A stretch of DNA of 13,728 nt from an uncultured Collinsella sp. (GTDB lineage: Bacteria; Actinomycetota; Coriobacteriia; Coriobacteriales; Coriobacteriaceae): the NCBI GenBank assembly GCA_902491915.1, contig CABUJL010000043.1:1-13728 (forward strand), given 5' to 3'. A model generated the notes under the pieces. That model saw nothing but the letters and a program-made list of their open reading frames with translations. It was not told the origin of the DNA and did not search any database. Shown here piece after piece: positions 6,445 to 12,823 of the stretch. Numbering within the stretch: the first letter of the stretch is position 1; each line of letters begins with the position of its first letter. Made by a program: the position numbers and the translations under genes.

Positions 6445-6867
6445 ATGCCCGATAAAAAGCTGACTGACGAGTTACTCAATGAGCTTCTCGACGCGCCAAA
6501 CATCGATGGCTATATCAAGGAGCACGACTTTGCCACCCCGTCGCTTTCGGACTACCTGAAGCAGCTACTGCAGGAAAAGGGCTTGGAGCGCTCGCGCGTG
6601 GTTCGTATGGCCGATCTCAATGAGACCTTTGGCTATCAGATCTTTACCGGTGCGCGTCATCCGAGTCGCAATAAGGTGCTGCAGATTGCCTTTGCGATGG
6701 CGCTGACGCTCAAAGAGACCAACCGTGCGCTGACGGCTGCCGGGGTAAGCGTCCTTAACTGCAAGGACCGCCGCGATGCGATTATCATCTTTTGCATCGA
6801 TCGCGGGTGCAGCCTCCAAAAGGTCAACGAGGAACTGTATCGCTTTGGCGAGGAGACGGTGAGTTAG
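6445..6867 (+). CDS. Helix-turn-helix (XRE-like) protein next to a kinase
   Basis: The 140-residue protein is soluble. A region at about 34-100 (LSDYLKQLLQEKGLERSRVV, then LNETFGYQIFTGARHPSRNK, then the helix LQIAFAMALTLKETNRALTA) has the layout of an XRE-type HTH: short helix, turn, recognition helix with a TGARHPSRNKV loop, and a closing helix. The C-terminal 40 residues (DRRDAIIIFCIDRGCSLQKV) form another helical unit. A strong GGGGGAGG-type site precedes the ATG by 9 bases. The kinase gene begins 98 bases after its stop. In Clostridia and Coriobacteriia such HTH proteins are often found beside Ser/Thr kinases, so it may be the kinase's substrate or partner. That is an inference from context. 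Confidence 0.75.
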   Translation: MPDKKLTDELLNELLDAPNIDGYIKEHDFATPSLSDYLKQLLQEKGLERSRVVRMADLNETFGYQIFTGARHPSRNKVLQIAFAMALTLKETNRALTAAGVSVLNCKDRRDAIIIFCIDRGCSLQKVNEELYRFGEETVS

Positions 6868-6952
6868 CGGCTGATATCTGAGCCGGCGGAGCTGTCGAAC
6901 AACGATGCAAACGAACGGGGCGCGGATGCCATGGGGTGTCTGCGCCCTGCGC

Positions 6953-6958
6953 TATGAT
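6953..6958 (+). promoter_or_regulatory. -10 element placed for a leaderless kinase transcript
   Basis: TATGAT (five of six consensus positions) ends 7 bases before the ATG at 6966, so transcription would start at or next to the start codon. No convincing -35 is visible. The GGAGG just before the ATG (6959-6963) is only 2 bases away, too close for normal ribosome binding, which makes a leaderless message more plausible. Confidence 0.4.
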
Positions 6959-6965
6959 GGAGGCT

Positions 6966-8339
6966 ATGGATACTCAGACCCCAACATATTCCAATGACGA
7001 GCTGACCGCAGCGCTTGCCGAGCACCTGGCGTCGCTCGATCGCGACGACAGCTATCGCGTGGAGCGTGTACTTAAGCGCTCGTCCGTTGAAACAACCGAG
7101 CTCGTGTACTTTGAAGGAACCGGCGGTGGTTCGCTCGGCCCCTTTGTCCGTAAACGCATCGATGCTTCGGCTCAAATCGGCGGGGCATACGAGCGTCTGT
7201 TTGCCGCCCAGCGGGCAGGCAGGCGTTTTGAGCACCTGCCCAGAATCGTCGATTGTCGTCGTGTGGGCGACGAGCTCAACGTGGTTATGGAATACATCGA
7301 AGGGGAGACACTCGGGGCGCTGGTGGACCGTCTGGGAGCCACTCCCGATTATGTGCGTGAATTTTATCCTGCCCTATGCGATGCCGTGGGCGAGCTCCAC
7401 GCCGGTTTTGCAATGGCGGGGGAGACGCCGGCGCCGGTGATCCATCGCGACCTCAAGCCGTCGAATATCATCGTGACAGGTGCCAACTATACGCTTGATG
7501 ACGGCCTGACATTTTCATCGCTGGTGATTATCGACTTGGGAATCGCCCGCGTATGGCGCGATGGCGCCGATGCCGACACCGTCAAGTTTGGCACGCGACC
7601 CTATGCGCCGCCCGAGCAGTACGGGTTTGGGCAGACGAGCGTGCGCAGCGATGTCTACGCACTTGGCGCCCTGTTGTTCTTCTGCTTGACGGGAGTCGAC
7701 CCTAAACCAGGGCTCGACATGCGCGAGCAATGCGAGGCGCGCGGCATTCCCACTCCACTTGCCGATGTCATCTGCATGTCGATGGCGCTTGACCCGGCCA
7801 AACGTTTTGCGAGTGCGGAAGCGTTGGGACGGGCGACGCGCGCGGCATACGACCTGAGTCGCCCCGTGCGGCCTCCTGCGCCTGTCCGTACTCCGGCATC
7901 GGAGACGGTGTTGACGCCCCAAGGGCTCAAGAACCCCACAGGGCATCCTGGGCCTGCCGCCTCCGCTGCATGCGGTCTGCTCTCTCGCGTTCCGGAGTCT
8001 CTGGGGCGCATTTGGAATACACTCGTCTGCTTTTCGCTGCTTGTGTTCTTTGCAGGAAGTCACTTTGCCGTCTTTCACCCCACGGGAGCAAACCAAAGCT
8101 ACCCGACGTGGCTTCTCGTAATCGAGTATTTTATCTTTGTCGATGGCCTTATGGTGCTTATGCATTTTGCGCTGCTCGATAAGCGCCGTCTTCGTCGGCG
8201 ATTCGCACTGCTCGACAGCTATCGCGGCAAGAAACTCGCGAAACTCTGGTTCAAGGCATTGGGTGTGCTGCTCCTATGCATGATCGTCATAGTCGCGGTT
8301 GCCAATGCGACCGGCGTCGTCGATACCTCCGCTACCTAA
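6966..8339 (+). CDS. Hanks-type Ser/Thr protein kinase with three C-terminal membrane segments
   Basis: The 457-residue protein has a kinase domain at about 28-295 with the catalytic loop HRDLKPSN (160-167, D162), DLG in place of DFG (190-192), the FGTRPYAPPEQYG activation/APE segment (208-220), SDVYALG (228-234) and a conserved late arginine (DPAKRF, R280). The candidate ATP-anchoring lysine is K63 in FVRKRI. The normal GxGxxG loop is absent: the beta1-beta2 turn reads KRSSVETTE, and a Gly-rich GTGGGSLG lies between strands 2 and 3. A Pro-rich linker (299-345) leads to membrane segments near 349-370, 381-403 and 428-448, with a short outside end. It probably phosphorylates cytoplasmic proteins, perhaps the upstream HTH protein. 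The start at ATG 6966 is uncertain. GTG 6936 and ATGs 6954 and 6957 are in frame but have no ribosome binding site. Confidence 0.88.
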   Translation: MDTQTPTYSNDELTAALAEHLASLDRDDSYRVERVLKRSSVETTELVYFEGTGGGSLGPFVRKRIDASAQIGGAYERLFAAQRAGRRFEHLPRIVDCRRVGDELNVVMEYIEGETLGALVDRLGATPDYVREFYPALCDAVGELHAGFAMAGETPAPVIHRDLKPSNIIVTGANYTLDDGLTFSSLVIIDLGIARVWRDGADADTVKFGTRPYAPPEQYGFGQTSVRSDVYALGALLFFCLTGVDPKPGLDMREQCEARGIPTPLADVICMSMALDPAKRFASAEALGRATRAAYDLSRPVRPPAPVRTPASETVLTPQGLKNPTGHPGPAASAACGLLSRVPESLGRIWNTLVCFSLLVFFAGSHFAVFHPTGANQSYPTWLLVIEYFIFVDGLMVLMHFALLDKRRLRRRFALLDSYRGKKLAKLWFKALGVLLLCMIVIVAVANATGVVDTSAT

Positions 8340-8342
8340 AGA

Positions 8343-8365
8343 AAAGGGCCCCGTTGGGGCCCTTT
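8343..8365. terminator. Bidirectional intrinsic terminator
   Basis: AAAGGGCCCC (8343-8352) and GGGGCCCTTT (8356-8365) form a perfect 10-bp stem with a 3-base loop between the convergent kinase and hydrolase genes. Leftward, the stem is followed by TTTTCTTT-like sequence, a good intrinsic terminator. Rightward the T run is only three bases long but still usable. It starts 4 bases after the kinase stop. Confidence 0.9.
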
Positions 8366-8375
8366 GCAGTTGCAC

Positions 8376-9509
8376 TTAGATGCGGTTCATCTGAGCGGCG
8401 ACTTTGTTGTACCAGTCCTGCCACGTGGGCGGGCAGTACTTTTTGGCCGCAGCCGGGGTAAGGGTGGAGCCGTAGTTGGCGCCCAGATAGGCAACGTGAG
8501 CGGAGATGCCCTCGCTCCAGCTGCCAAAGCTGCGCCAGCCGCCGCCACGTGCACTCCAGCCCCAGGCGTTGTAAGAATTGGCGCAATAAGCACCCTTGGT
8601 GCTCTCGATGCAGGCGATGGCGGGGGACCAACGGGGGTCGACACCGGTATTCCAAGCGGCGACGGCAAAGTTATAGCCCTGGCCTGCCATGGGGGAGCCG
8701 GCGAGATAATTGTCGATGCGGCTCGTCCACTCATTAATGAACGAATCGTAATCGGAGCTACCGGTATTGGCGTTGTTCACCGTGGTGTCGATGGTGGTGT
8801 TGGTGTTGGTGGCCTGGCTGCTGGAATTGCTGCCGCTTACGCCCTCGCCCGAGAGCTTCTCGGCGGCAGCGGCCTTATCGGCCTCAAGCTTGGCAAGCTC
8901 GGCGGCATTTTCCTGCTCGGCTTTTGCCTGTGCCTCGCTGCGGAGCTGCTGGGCCTGTGCCAGCGCATCCTCGGCGTTTTTCTGCTCTGCCTCAAGCTGA
9001 GACTTGGCTTGCTGGAGCTCGGCTTTGTTCTGCTCGAGTTCGGTTTGCATGTTATTGAGCTCTTCGATCTCGTCGACGCTCGAGCTCGTGATCTGGTTGG
9101 TGTATTTGCAGGTCGTGATGAACTCACCCAGGCTCTGCGCGTTGACCAGGAAGCTCACGATGGGATTGGTGCCCTTCTGATACTTGTACAGATCGCGCAT
9201 GGCGGAGCTTGCCTTGGCCTGCTGCTCGGGAAGCTTAGCCTCGATTTCCTCGATGCTTGCCTCATTGGAGTCAATCTGCTTTTGCAGGTCATCGAGCTTG
9301 GTGCGGGCGTCGTTGTAGGCGCTCGTGGCGGCTTCGATCTTCTGCTGGGCTGCGGAAAGCTGGTCCTGCGTTGCCTGCGAGGCGGCATACGCCGCAACGG
9401 GGGAGAGCATCGGCGTGGCCGTCAGCGCAACGGCGAGCGCGGCGCTCGTGATGATACGAGCCGGCGTCGACGCAATGAGCGCTGCGGTGCGATGATTCGA
9501 ATGCTGCAT
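8376..9509 (-). CDS. Secreted peptidoglycan hydrolase: PcsB-like coiled coil plus lysozyme-like domain
   Basis: The 377-residue protein has an N-terminal signal peptide (hydrophobic IITSAALAVALTATPMLSPV, likely cut after AYA at 42). A long coiled coil at about 46-219 contains the PcsB/CwlO-type segment MRDLYKYQKGTNPIVSFLVN (104-123) and GEFITTCKYTNQI. A Ser/Asn/Thr linker (222-254) follows, then a C-terminal domain with AWNTGVDPRWSPAIACIEST, where E302 is the likely catalytic acid, and SYNAWGW plus GSWSEGISAHVAYL, the layout of lysozyme-like/transglycosylase domains. C300, C309 and C359 could form disulfides. PcsB and CwlO normally end in CHAP or NlpC/P60 domains, so this domain pairing is less usual. 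The ATG at 9509 follows AGAGGG (9515-9520) by 5 bases. A TTG at 9524 is in frame but less likely. By analogy the coiled coil may dock on FtsEX. Confidence 0.85.
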   Translation of the reverse strand: MQHSNHRTAALIASTPARIITSAALAVALTATPMLSPVAAYAASQATQDQLSAAQQKIEAATSAYNDARTKLDDLQKQIDSNEASIEEIEAKLPEQQAKASSAMRDLYKYQKGTNPIVSFLVNAQSLGEFITTCKYTNQITSSSVDEIEELNNMQTELEQNKAELQQAKSQLEAEQKNAEDALAQAQQLRSEAQAKAEQENAAELAKLEADKAAAAEKLSGEGVSGSNSSSQATNTNTTIDTTVNNANTGSSDYDSFINEWTSRIDNYLAGSPMAGQGYNFAVAAWNTGVDPRWSPAIACIESTKGAYCANSYNAWGWSARGGGWRSFGSWSEGISAHVAYLGANYGSTLTPAAAKKYCPPTWQDWYNKVAAQMNRI

Positions 9510-9551
9510 CCAGTCCCTCTGCAATCAATCGTAGGTTATGGTTCGAACGGT

Positions 9552-9557
9552 ATTCTA
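9552..9557 (-). promoter_or_regulatory. -10 element of the secreted hydrolase gene
   Basis: TAGAAT on the minus strand would start transcription near 9545, giving a leader of about 36 bases before the ATG at 9509. No good -35 is present at the right spacing. That region is occupied by the AACTTGA-type half-site at 9573-9581, which suggests an activator or repressor acts here. Confidence 0.5.
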
Positions 9558-9572
9558 CTACTGCTTTCGACC

Positions 9573-9616
9573 TCAACTTGAACCTTAAAGGTCCCAAAGG
9601 GTCAAGTTGAACTTGA
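9573..9616. promoter_or_regulatory. Palindromic operator-like cluster upstream of the hydrolase gene
   Basis: TCAAGTTGAACTTGA (9602-9616) is a palindrome with perfect 7-base arms around one central base. TCAACTTGA (9573-9581) repeats one half-site, and ACCTTAAAGGT (9582-9592) is another 11-base palindrome between them. GTTCAACTT recurs at 9666-9674. Such related half-sites just upstream of a -10 suggest binding of a dimeric regulator. Apart from this cluster, the 234-base gap 9510-9743 shows only a bulged hairpin (TTACAGAGCCC 9680-9690 with GGGCTGTAA 9708-9716) and no gene. Confidence 0.45.
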
Positions 9617-9743
9617 GGCTTTGGCTTTGACCTGCAGTTATGACGAATTGTTGAGAAACCATAGAGTTCAACTTTAACGTTACAGAGCCCTGTTTGAGAG
9701 GAGTTTTGGGCTGTAAAAGCCATCTCAACGTGGGGTTTTATAA

Positions 9744-10376
9744 CTACAGCGCGCCCTCCTGACGAGCCTGCTCAATCTCTTCGAGCGCCTCGGCGGGGGT
9801 GAACGAACAGGAGCCGTCGCCGAGTTTGATTACCTGGATATCGTCGCCGGCGTAGACCTCTCCGCCCTTTAGTACCACGCCAAAAACGCCCTCGTGGGGA
9901 AAGATGCAGTCGCCGGCGAGATAGTAGATGGCACAGCGTGTGTGGCAGACCTTGCCGATTTGGCTGATTTCGACCAAGACATCGTTGCCAATCTTGAGCT
10001 GCGTTCCCAGGGGGAGCGAGAGCAGGTTGATGCCCTGGGTTGTGAAGTTCTCGCCAAAGTCGCCCTCGTGCACATCGAGCCCGCGCGTCTGCGCCGTTTG
10101 GATGGACTCTGCGGCCAAAAAGGAAACCTGACGGTGCCAATGCCCGGCGTGCGCATCGGAGGCGAGGCCAAACTGCTCGATGACGGTGTCGTGCCCGTCG
10201 GCGACGGGTGACTTACGCGTGCCTTTGTGCTCCGACGTGTTGATTGAGACGATACGGGCAGGCCCGTTGTAGGCGTCGTTTGCCGTGCACAGGGGAACGG
10301 TCGCTTTCGCACGTTCCGCCAGCTCGCGCCTCGCGGCATTGAGGATGGGATTATCGGTCGGATGGTCTTGGGGCAC
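9744..10376 (-). CDS. MOSC domain-containing protein
   Basis: The 210-residue soluble protein has an MOSC fold from about residue 38: GPARIVSINTS, FGLASDAHAG (69-78), VHEGDFGENFTTQGINL (102-118), LGTQLKIGNDVLVEISQIG and the CHTRC motif (144-148). This matches small stand-alone MOSC proteins of anaerobes, which are thought to handle sulfur or molybdenum-cofactor intermediates through a conserved cysteine. The substrate is unproven. An N-terminal extension of about 37 residues precedes the domain. The start codon is GTG (10374-10376), with GAAAGG (10384-10389) 7 bases upstream. No molybdenum-cofactor gene lies next to it here, and it appears monocistronic. The 234-base gap 10377-10610 upstream holds the next gene's promoter and no other feature I can support. 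Confidence 0.85.
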   Translation of the reverse strand: MPQDHPTDNPILNAARRELAERAKATVPLCTANDAYNGPARIVSINTSEHKGTRKSPVADGHDTVIEQFGLASDAHAGHWHRQVSFLAAESIQTAQTRGLDVHEGDFGENFTTQGINLLSLPLGTQLKIGNDVLVEISQIGKVCHTRCAIYYLAGDCIFPHEGVFGVVLKGGEVYAGDDIQVIKLGDGSCSFTPAEALEEIEQARQEGAL

Positions 10377-10524
10377 GTGTGCGCCTTTCGCTCGAAGATG
10401 TCAATACGCTGAATCCTACAACAACGGTAGGTTCATTGCCCATTGTCATACAACGGTGAGCGCCGTCTTCGTGCTGGCCTTCGTGCTGGACGATTGCGTC
10501 GATTGCCATAGATACGGTGGAGCT

Positions 10525-10554
10525 TTGGGCGCCGGCGGCTTGGCACGCTAGAAT
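10525..10554 (+). promoter_or_regulatory. Promoter of the D-aspartate ligase-racemase genes
   Basis: TTGGGC (10525-10530), an 18-base spacer and TAGAAT (10549-10554) form a plausible housekeeping promoter with a start near 10561 and a leader of about 50 bases. The ribosome binding site AGGAAG (10600-10605) is 5 bases before the ATG. Confidence 0.5.
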
Positions 10555-10610
10555 AAATCAGTTGCGCAAAGACCGCCCGTTGTGTGGGCAGTTCATGATA
10601 GGAAGTTTCC

Positions 10611-11867
10611 ATGGCATTGCAATTTACAGAGCGCGAGTTCATTCCCGTGCTGCTCGGTGGCGACATCAACGCCTATTCGGTGGCGCGCGCCTTCTACGAG
10701 GAGTACCAGGTCAAGAGTCTGGTCTTTGGCAAGTATCAGACGGGTCCCGCGTACCGCAGCCAGATTATCGACTACACGCCCAACGTGGATATCGATACCA
10801 TGCCCGTGATGCTCAAAACCGTCAACGGCATTGCCCAAGCGCATACCGATAAGACGATTGTCCTTGTGGGCTGTGGCGACAACTATGTCGCTCTCGTGGC
10901 TCAAGCCAAGGATGCTCATGAGCTGGCGGATAACATCGTCGCTCCCTACGCGCCCTACAGCATGCTCGAGCAGTGCCAGAAGAAGGAGATCTTCTACGAG
11001 CTGTGCGAGAAGCATGGCGTGCCCTATCCGCACACGTTTACCTTTACCAAGGCGATGCTTAATGCCCAGGGTGAGGCGCCTGCCGAAGTGCTCGACCAGA
11101 TCGATTTTCCTTACCCGATGATTCTGAAGCCTTCTGACGGCATCATGTGGTGGCAGCACGAGTTCGAGGGCCAGAAGAAGGCCTATGAGATTGCCGACCG
11201 CGCCGAGCTGGAACAGGTCATTCGCGATTCGTATGCCAGCGGCTACACCGACGATCTGATCTTGCAGGATCGCGTGCCCGGCAACGACGAGTACATGCGC
11301 GTGCTCACTAGCTATTCCGACCGCAACGGCAAGGTGCGCATGATGTGCCTGGGCCATGTGCTGCTCGAGGAGCATCAGCCCCACGGTGTCGGCAACCATG
11401 CCTGTATCATTACCGAGCCCAACGACGAGCTCATGGGCGGCGTGCGCAAGTTGCTCGAGGACCTTCACTTTGTGGGCTATTCCAACTTTGACGTTAAGTA
11501 CGACGAGCGCGACGGCTCGTTTAAGTTCTTCGATTTCAACACGCGCCAGGGCCGCAGCAACTACTACGTTACCAACAGCGGCTTTAACGTTGCCAAGTAT
11601 GTGGTGGACGAGTATGTGTTCAACCGTCCGTTTGAGCCGGAGTTTGTGACGGCTCAGGACGAGGCCCTGTGGATGGTCGTCCCCATGGGCGTCGTCGACA
11701 AGTACGTCAAGGATCCCGAGCTGCGCGCTAAGGTGCATCGCCTGGACAAGGAAGGCAAGGGCGCCGACCCTTCGTTTATGAAGGGCGACTTTGTCTTTAA
11801 CCGCTGGCTGCGCATGTGGCACACCAAGCTGCGCCACTTTAAGCTGTTCAAGACGTATTACAAGTAG
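10611..11867 (+). CDS. D-aspartate ligase (ATP-grasp), peptidoglycan cross-bridge formation
   Basis: The 418-residue ATP-grasp enzyme closely resembles Enterococcus faecium Aslfm, which activates the beta-carboxyl of D-aspartate with ATP and joins it to the epsilon-amino group of lysine in the peptidoglycan precursor. Shared blocks include EFIPVLLGGDINAYSVARAF (9-28), IVLVGCGDNY (83-92), PYPMILKPS with ATP-binding K173, QDRVPGNDEYMRVLTSY (219-235), VRMMCLGHVLLEE (242-254), SNFDVKYDERDG (291-302) and the metal/ATP-binding end FDFNTRQGRSN (307-317). The C-terminal 90 residues carry a basic tail (WHTKLRHFKLFKTYYK), as in the family. The next gene is an aspartate racemase, the supplier of D-Asp, which strongly supports the assignment. 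It implies a Lys- or Orn-type wall with a D-Asp bridge. Confidence 0.88.
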   Translation: MALQFTEREFIPVLLGGDINAYSVARAFYEEYQVKSLVFGKYQTGPAYRSQIIDYTPNVDIDTMPVMLKTVNGIAQAHTDKTIVLVGCGDNYVALVAQAKDAHELADNIVAPYAPYSMLEQCQKKEIFYELCEKHGVPYPHTFTFTKAMLNAQGEAPAEVLDQIDFPYPMILKPSDGIMWWQHEFEGQKKAYEIADRAELEQVIRDSYASGYTDDLILQDRVPGNDEYMRVLTSYSDRNGKVRMMCLGHVLLEEHQPHGVGNHACIITEPNDELMGGVRKLLEDLHFVGYSNFDVKYDERDGSFKFFDFNTRQGRSNYYVTNSGFNVAKYVVDEYVFNRPFEPEFVTAQDEALWMVVPMGVVDKYVKDPELRAKVHRLDKEGKGADPSFMKGDFVFNRWLRMWHTKLRHFKLFKTYYK

Positions 11868-11909
11868 ATGAGCGCGGCGCCCGTCCGGTTTGCATCGGGC
11901 GGGCGCGGG

Positions 11910-11915
11910 TATGAT
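11910..11915 (+). promoter_or_regulatory. -10-like element before the racemase gene
   Basis: TATGAT lies in the 84-base gap between ligase and racemase and could drive the racemase separately. The nearest -35-like hexamers (TTTGCA or TTGCAT near 11889-11895) are only 14-15 bases away, so support is weak. The pair may simply be co-transcribed. Confidence 0.3.
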
Positions 11916-11951
11916 ACGCGCAATTGCGCAAGCGTCACCAAGGAGGCGGCG

Positions 11952-12698
11952 ATGGAAAAGCTGGGAGTTATCGGCGGCATGGGCGCCGAGGCCACGTCGT
12001 ATTACTACGACCAGGTGGTGCGTCATACGGCTGCTGCCTGCGATCAGGAACATATCGACATGGTGGTACTCTCCAAGTCGACCATGCCCGACCGTACGTT
12101 GGCCATTAAGACCGGCGAGCATGCCAAGCTGCTGGCGACCATGAAAGAGTGTGCCCAGGCACTCGAGTCGCTGGGCTGTGCGCACATTGCCATTCCCTGC
12201 AACACGTCGCACTACTTCTACGACCAGATCCAGTCGTTTACGAAGGTGCCGATTATCCACATGCCGCGTGAGTCGGTGCGCTATGCCCTTGCGGGTGCGG
12301 TGATGGGGGAGTGCGAGTTCGACCCCAACCTGAGTATGCCGGCCGAGCCGGTGCACAAGATTGGCATTATGGGAACCGATGGAACCGTGGGCGCGGGCGT
12401 CTACGGACGCGAATGTAAGGCTGCGGGTGTTGAGGTTGTCTATCCCAGCGAGAAACGTCAGAACGATGTGATGTCGCTTATCTACGATGACGTGAAGGCC
12501 GGACGTGAGCCCGATATGGATAAGTTCGACCGCGTGATGTGGGAGTTCGCCCGTAGCGGCTGCGACCGCGTCATTCTGGCCTGCACCGAGCTCTCGGTGC
12601 TGCAAAAGTACCGAGAGATGCCCGAGATCACCCTCGACGCCATGGATGTCCTGGTGCGCGAATCCATCATCCGCAGCGGCGCCCCCTACCGCCTCTAG
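11952..12698 (+). CDS. Aspartate/glutamate racemase family protein, probable aspartate racemase
   Basis: The 248-residue cytoplasmic enzyme belongs to the PLP-independent two-cysteine racemases. The start MEKLGVIGGMGAEATSYYYD is the typical aspartate racemase N-terminus. The two catalytic cysteines are C83 in IPCNTSHY (81-88) and C211 in ILACTELS (208-215). It would interconvert L- and D-aspartate and feed the upstream D-aspartate ligase. That pairing is known from enterococci and lactic acid bacteria. Residues 117-135 (VMGECEFDPNLSMPAEPVH) form a short insertion. The ATG at 11952 follows AAGGAGG (11940-11946) by 5 bases. The in-frame ATG at 11868, directly after the ligase stop, has no ribosome binding site and would add a non-conserved head. 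Confidence 0.9.
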   Translation: MEKLGVIGGMGAEATSYYYDQVVRHTAAACDQEHIDMVVLSKSTMPDRTLAIKTGEHAKLLATMKECAQALESLGCAHIAIPCNTSHYFYDQIQSFTKVPIIHMPRESVRYALAGAVMGECEFDPNLSMPAEPVHKIGIMGTDGTVGAGVYGRECKAAGVEVVYPSEKRQNDVMSLIYDDVKAGREPDMDKFDRVMWEFARSGCDRVILACTELSVLQKYREMPEITLDAMDVLVRESIIRSGAPYRL

Positions 12699-12704
12699 CT
12701 TCCG

Positions 12705-12739
12705 ACCTGCCAAAAAGGGACAGGTTTATTTTGGTAGGT
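12705..12739 (+). terminator. Hairpin with trailing T run after the racemase gene (REP-like)
   Basis: ACCTGCCAAAA (12705-12715) pairs with TTTTGGTAGGT (12729-12739), 11 positions with one G-T wobble, around the loop AGGGACAGGTTTA. TTTTAT overlaps and follows the right arm, so it can terminate transcription. Its sequence (CCTGCCAAAAAGGGACAGG) also resembles short intergenic repeats of the REP type. Only one copy is present in this window. Confidence 0.5.
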
Positions 12740-12762
12740 TTTATCTGGTGAAACAGTAAAGG

Positions 12763-12795
12763 CCTCGGCTCGCTTGGTTCGAGCCGAGGGCTTTT
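12763..12795. terminator. Intrinsic terminator between racemase and ecfT
   Basis: CCTCGGCTCG (12763-12772) and CGAGCCGAGG (12780-12789) form a perfect 10-bp stem with loop CTTGGTT. Rightward it is followed by GCTTTTG, a short T run. Leftward it is followed by CCTTTACTGTTTC, weaker but T-rich. It lies between the ends of two converging genes and probably serves both. Confidence 0.85.
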
Positions 12796-12823
12796 GCGTT
12801 GGGCGGTTGCTGTCAGTGGTGAA

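Noticed and set aside
8364..9581. A 405-codon open frame on the plus strand
   Set aside because: It is antisense to the secreted hydrolase, is Gly/Leu/Val-rich without motifs, and starts inside the terminator region.
10467..10489. Two tandem copies of CTTCGTGCTGG
   Set aside because: Only two short copies at a 12-base period, without associated structure or gene, so chance is likely.
11868..11951. An N-terminal extension of the racemase from the ATG right after the ligase stop
   Set aside because: It has no ribosome binding site, and the conserved racemase N-terminus begins at the ATG at 11952, which has AAGGAGG at ideal spacing.
10593..12713. A 706-codon open frame on the minus strand
   Set aside because: It lies antisense across the ligase and racemase genes, which have clear family matches. 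Its His/Val/Leu-rich composition is that of an antisense frame in high-GC DNA.
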